Of a DNA stretch of 9,492 nucleotides, positions 6,043 through 9,492 are shown piece after piece. This DNA is from an uncultured Clostridia bacterium (GTDB taxonomy: Bacteria > Bacillota > Clostridia > Oscillospirales > CAG-272). The notes beneath the pieces were generated by a model, which worked only from the letters and a program-made list of their open reading frames with translations, made no database searches and was not told the DNA's origin. The position numbers and the translations under genes are program-made. How positions within the stretch are numbered: position 1 is the stretch's first letter; each line of letters starts with the position of its first letter. The stretch lies in the NCBI GenBank assembly GCA_947367285.1, contig CANBDB010000057.1, positions 1-9,492 on the forward strand, read 5' to 3'.

Positions 6043-7038
6043 ATGTATAATACACTTAAACAAATAACACTTGTTCACGGCGTTTCAGGTCATGAGCATC
6101 GTGTAGCAAATACACTTAAAGAGATGATTGCCCCCTATTGTGACGAGTCCTATATTGACGCGCTTGGCAACCTTATTGCCGTTAAGCGCGGCAACGGAGA
6201 AAATCCTAAAAAGGTTCTCCTTTGCGGTCATATGGATGAAATCGGCTTTATCGTAAACTTCGTTGAAGATAGCGGCTTTATCCGCGTTGCTCCCATTGGC
6301 GGTATTAATTGGGTAGCTTGTGCATTTGGAGAGGTTGTTTCCGATCACGGTGTTCACGGTGTGCTTGTTCCTAACTCAGGCACAAAGGCTAGCGATTTTG
6401 CACCCGATCTTATGTACATAGATATCGGTGCGGATAGCAAAAAGGCGGCGGAAAGAAAGGTTAAGATAGGCGATACATTCGTTCTCAAATCAAATCTTTC
6501 TAAACTCAACTCTACAAGAGTAGTTGGTAGACCTCTCGATGATAGAGCAGGATGCGGCATTGTTCTTGAAATTGCAAAGAGAATTGCAGCCGAGCCCGTA
6601 GCTGATGACGTTTACTATGTATTCAGTGTTCAGGAAGAGGTTGGTTGCCGTGGTTCAAAAACTGCTGCGTTTGCGATTGAAGCGGATGTTTCTCTCACAT
6701 TTGACGTAACCGGAACGGGCGATACAGCAGGTTCAAAACCCATGGCAGTTAAGCTTGGTGGCGGTGCGGCTATCAAAATTAAGGATATGAGCGTTATTTG
6801 TGACTCCGAGATCGTGGACAAGCTTGCTAGACTCTCCAAGGAAAAGGGAATTAAGTCCCAGCTTGAGATTCTTGCATACGGTGGAACTGACACTTCGTCC
6901 ATTCAAATGACAGGAAGTGGTTGCCGTGCAGGCGCAATCTCCATTCCTTCAAGATATATCCACTCAGGAGTGGAGATGATCGATATGAACGATTATAAGG
7001 ATTGTATCGACCTTGCAGTAGAATTTATTAAGGAGTAA
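6043..7038 (+). CDS. M42 family metallo-aminopeptidase, third paralogue
   Basis: Predicted cytoplasmic M42 aminopeptidase, 331 aa, the shortest and most canonical of the three. It shows H63/D65 in GHMDEIGF, PLDDRAGC (164-171), E198-E199 in QEEVGCRG, D221 in FDVTGTGDTAG and H307 in SRYIHSGVE, which together form the complete di-metal site. VPNSGTK (109-115) replaces both the STPPHL and KAIHH segments of the other copies, so the three paralogues belong to different subgroups and are not a recent duplication. The ATG lies 3 nt after the previous stop, with GAGG at 6031-6034 inside the end of that gene. The C terminus lacks the extra tail of the first copy. Confidence 0.93.
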   Translation: MYNTLKQITLVHGVSGHEHRVANTLKEMIAPYCDESYIDALGNLIAVKRGNGENPKKVLLCGHMDEIGFIVNFVEDSGFIRVAPIGGINWVACAFGEVVSDHGVHGVLVPNSGTKASDFAPDLMYIDIGADSKKAAERKVKIGDTFVLKSNLSKLNSTRVVGRPLDDRAGCGIVLEIAKRIAAEPVADDVYYVFSVQEEVGCRGSKTAAFAIEADVSLTFDVTGTGDTAGSKPMAVKLGGGAAIKIKDMSVICDSEIVDKLARLSKEKGIKSQLEILAYGGTDTSSIQMTGSGCRAGAISIPSRYIHSGVEMIDMNDYKDCIDLAVEFIKE

Positions 7039-7041
7039 ATT

Positions 7042-8301
7042 GTGGAATTTTCAAAGCAAATATGGGATCTCGTGAGCGAGGCTGAAGCCGCGCTCCGAGA
7101 TACCTTTGATGAAATAGACAGAATATCTTTTAGAAACACCCAAAGAGTTATGAATGCCTTTGCCGAGCACCGCGTTAGTGACGCTATGTTTGGCTCAACG
7201 AGTGGCTACGGATATGACGATAAGGGTAGAGACGTGCTAGAAGAGATTTGGGCGGACGTGTTCGGATGCGAGGCCGCACTTGTAAGACACTCTATAGCCA
7301 ACGGTACACACGCGCTTACGATAGGACTTTTCGGTATTCTTCGCCCCGGTGACATTATGCTTTCCGTTGCAGGAAAGCCATACGATACCTTGGAGGAGGT
7401 TATTGGAATAGCCGGAGTTCCCGGAAACGGATCTCTTAAGGATTTTGGCGTTGAGTATAAGCAGATCGATCTTACTGAAGATGGCAAGTTTAACTTTAAT
7501 GCAGTGGGACACGAGCTCAAGGTAAATTCTCAAAAGATAAAAATGGTATTCATTCAGCGCTCCAAGGGTTATCTTAATAGAAGGACTCTTACCGTTGACG
7601 AGGTAGGAGAAATGGCGAGATTTGTTAAATCCATATCTCCCGAAACATTTGTGGTAGTAGATAATTGCTATGGTGAATTCGTTGAAGAAAAAGAGCCCGT
7701 AGCAGTTGGTGCGGATCTTTGCATTGGTTCACTTATCAAAAATCCCGGCGGTGGTATGGCTGAAACAGGCGGATACTTTGCAGGCACAAAGCGAGCAATC
7801 GAGCTTGTAAGCTACCGTCTTACATCACCCGGTACGGGTAGTGAGGTAGGAGCTACAATCGGACAAAATAAGAGCTTGTATAAAGGACTTTTCTATGCAC
7901 CTCATACAACGGCACAGGCACTCAAAACAGGATATCTTGCCGCATACATATTTGAAAAAATGGGATATAATGCAGTTCCCAAGTGGAATGAGAAGCGTTC
8001 CGATATTATCCAAACAGTAATTACCGGTAATCCCGAGATCCTTTGCGCTTTTTGTCGCGGAATTCAGGCAGGCTCTCCCGTGGATGCTTTCGTAACGCCC
8101 GAGCCTTGGGATATGCCCGGTTACACCGATAAGGTAATTATGGCGGCAGGGGCATTTACACAGGGCTCATCAATCGAGCTTTCCGCTGACGGTCCTATAC
8201 GTCCCCCCTACACAGTTTATTTCCAGGGCGGACTTACCTATGAGAGCGGAAAGATAGGCATTATGAGCGCAGCACAAACTGTAATGGATTTGAATAAGTG
8301 A
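7042..8301 (+). CDS. Methionine gamma-lyase family PLP protein (COG4100, YnbB-like)
   Basis: Fold-type I PLP enzyme of the methionine gamma-lyase or 'aluminium resistance protein' family (COG4100; Bacillus subtilis YnbB-like), distantly related to cystathionine lyases. The 419-aa length is normal. Family hallmarks are HRVSDAMF and TSGYGYDDKGRD (43-64), GTHAL (88-92), GKPYDTLEEVIG (111-122), VDNCYGEF (206-213), the presumed PLP lysine K233 in GSLIKNPGGG, PHTTAQALK (287-295), and MAAGAFTQGSSIELSADGP (367-385). By homology it would cleave a C-S bond of a sulfur amino acid, but members are poorly characterised and the true substrate is uncertain. Translation begins at GTG (7042): AGGAG (7031-7035) lies 6 nt upstream, overlapping the end of the previous gene, and the protein then begins at the family's usual N terminus. 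It sits 3 nt after the last peptidase and 1 nt before the cysteine desulfurase. Confidence 0.9.
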   Translation: MEFSKQIWDLVSEAEAALRDTFDEIDRISFRNTQRVMNAFAEHRVSDAMFGSTSGYGYDDKGRDVLEEIWADVFGCEAALVRHSIANGTHALTIGLFGILRPGDIMLSVAGKPYDTLEEVIGIAGVPGNGSLKDFGVEYKQIDLTEDGKFNFNAVGHELKVNSQKIKMVFIQRSKGYLNRRTLTVDEVGEMARFVKSISPETFVVVDNCYGEFVEEKEPVAVGADLCIGSLIKNPGGGMAETGGYFAGTKRAIELVSYRLTSPGTGSEVGATIGQNKSLYKGLFYAPHTTAQALKTGYLAAYIFEKMGYNAVPKWNEKRSDIIQTVITGNPEILCAFCRGIQAGSPVDAFVTPEPWDMPGYTDKVIMAAGAFTQGSSIELSADGPIRPPYTVYFQGGLTYESGKIGIMSAAQTVMDLNK

Positions 8302-8302
8302 T

Positions 8303-9472
8303 ATGAAGAATATTTATTTTGATAATAGTGCAACAACACCTATTTGTGATGAGGCGAAAAATGCAATGATAGAGGCTATGGAACACTTTGGTAATCCTTC
8401 ATCTCTTCATTCCAAGGGCTTTGAGTCCTCAAAGATAATTGCTGACGCAAGAAATAAGATACTCGCATCACTCTTCGTTAGAAACGGTAAGCAGGAGAAT
8501 CTTATTTTCACATCCAGTGGAACTGAGGCCGACAATCTCGCACTTCTCGGTGTGGCTTATGCCAAAACTCGTAGAGCAAATAGAATAATTACCACCGATT
8601 CCGAGCATTCGGCTATTGAGAATACACTCAAAAGCTTGGAAAATGACGGCTTTGAGGTAATCCGCCTTACAACTCGCAATGGTGTGATAAATCTCGACGA
8701 ATTTGAAGCTGCAATGAATAAGAATACTCTTCTTGTTACAATGATGCACGTAAATAACGAAACGGGAGCCGTTTACAATATCAAGGAATGCTTTAGAATA
8801 GCAAAGAGCATCAATCCCGATGTTGTGACACACACTGACGCGGTTCAGTCATATATGAAGATGAAGGTGTCTCCCGTGGATCTTAAAGCCGATCTTGTAA
8901 GTATTAGTGCGCATAAAATACACGGGCCAAAGGGCATAGCCGCGCTTTACGTAAGCTCGGACGTTATAAAGAAAAAGCAACTCAAGCCGATCATTTATGG
9001 CGGTGGACAGGAGTCGGGCTTCCGTTCGGGAACTGAAAACCTTATTGGAATAGCAGGGTTTGGTGCAGCTGCCGAGATGGGATATAAGAATCTCTCGAGT
9101 GATGTTAAGCAATTGCGCGAGTTGAGAGAATATACACTTTCCAAGCTTGAGGATTTGGACGTGCGAGTGAATTTGCCAAAAGGCGAGTGCGCTCCCCACA
9201 TTATTAATTTAACGCTTCCTTCAATCAAGAGTGAGACAATGCTTCATCACTTGTCCGCTTGTGGAATCTTTGTTTCCAGCGGTTCAGCGTGCTCTTCAAA
9301 CTTCGCTACCAAAAAGGTAAGCCGTGCGCTTCGAGGATTTGGACTAACTGATGCAGAAGCCGATTGCTCTATGAGAATTAGCTTTTCTCACTTGAATACA
9401 AAAGATGATGTTGATGCATTAATCATTGCTTTGTCGGAAGGCATAAATAAATTAGTTAGAATAAATCATTAA
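8303..9472 (+). CDS. Cysteine desulfurase (IscS/NifS type)
   Basis: PLP enzyme that converts L-cysteine to L-alanine and an enzyme-bound persulfide, the sulfur source for Fe-S clusters and tRNA thiolation. The 389-aa protein is full length with class V aminotransferase motifs: YFDNSATTP (5-13), SSGTEADN (71-78), SEH (100-102), NNETG (151-155), HTDAVQ (177-182), the PLP lysine K205 in SAHKIHGPKG, GGGQE-GFRSGTEN (233-246), and the mobile-loop catalytic cysteine C330 in SSGSACSS. The loop form places it with the IscS/NifS group rather than SufS. The ATG is 1 nt after the upstream stop and has no clear Shine-Dalgarno sequence, so translation is probably coupled to the lyase-family gene. No IscU-like scaffold is visible. 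In many Firmicutes such a gene precedes thiI, which would fall beyond the right edge; this cannot be checked here. The last 20 bases show neither terminator nor gene. Confidence 0.95.
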   Translation: MKNIYFDNSATTPICDEAKNAMIEAMEHFGNPSSLHSKGFESSKIIADARNKILASLFVRNGKQENLIFTSSGTEADNLALLGVAYAKTRRANRIITTDSEHSAIENTLKSLENDGFEVIRLTTRNGVINLDEFEAAMNKNTLLVTMMHVNNETGAVYNIKECFRIAKSINPDVVTHTDAVQSYMKMKVSPVDLKADLVSISAHKIHGPKGIAALYVSSDVIKKKQLKPIIYGGGQESGFRSGTENLIGIAGFGAAAEMGYKNLSSDVKQLRELREYTLSKLEDLDVRVNLPKGECAPHIINLTLPSIKSETMLHHLSACGIFVSSGSACSSNFATKKVSRALRGFGLTDAEADCSMRISFSHLNTKDDVDALIIALSEGINKLVRINH

Positions 9473-9492
9473 TAAAAAATCCTGTTTCCAAG

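Noticed and set aside
6048..6122. Repeated AATACACTTAAA in the start of the third M42 gene
   Set aside because: Both copies encode the same short NTLK string; two 12-nt matches in AT-rich coding sequence need no special explanation.
5512..6555. Identical 18-nt stretches at 5512-5529 and 6538-6555
   Set aside because: Both encode the DDRAGC active-site motif of paralogous M42 enzymes; this is shared catalytic sequence rather than a separate repeat element.

Overview
The window is a chromosomal segment from a low-to-moderate GC Gram-positive bacterium, most likely a member of the Clostridia. The grounds are A/T-rich SigA-type promoters, strong GGAGG-type ribosome binding sites, a clostridial-type divergent GyrB/ParE paralogue, a short MurD with an SSIDSSPSRT motif, and a methionine gamma-lyase family (COG4100) gene. 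No lineage-specific marker allows a finer placement. No phage, transposase or CRISPR genes are present.

Layout. Bases 1-325 hold no protein gene. They contain a possible terminator cut by the window edge, a structured non-coding element (20-120) whose end copies the 3' end of the neighbouring tRNA, a rho-independent terminator, a tRNA-Arg(ACG) on the minus strand and that tRNA's own promoter. A minus-strand gene for a divergent type IIA topoisomerase B subunit fills 326-2326. A divergent promoter region of about 170 bp follows. From 2498 to 9472 six plus-strand genes run head to tail with gaps of 9, -4, 3, 3 and 1 nt: murD, three tandem M42-family metallo-aminopeptidase paralogues, a methionine gamma-lyase family PLP protein and an IscS/NifS-type cysteine desulfurase. 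One good promoter precedes murD and no terminator is seen between the genes, so they look like one operon that may continue past the right edge.

How the genes may work together. MurD adds D-glutamate to UDP-MurNAc-L-Ala in peptidoglycan synthesis. The three M42 enzymes would trim cytoplasmic peptides to free amino acids. The two PLP enzymes act on, or are predicted to act on, sulfur amino acids, and the cysteine desulfurase supplies persulfide sulfur for Fe-S clusters or tRNA thiolation. The common thread would be amino-acid and peptide turnover, but this is inference from gene order.

Nothing here is clearly a new defence or mobile system. The observations most worth a second look are the tRNA-tail-copying element at the left end and the tandem triplet of diverged M42 peptidases.
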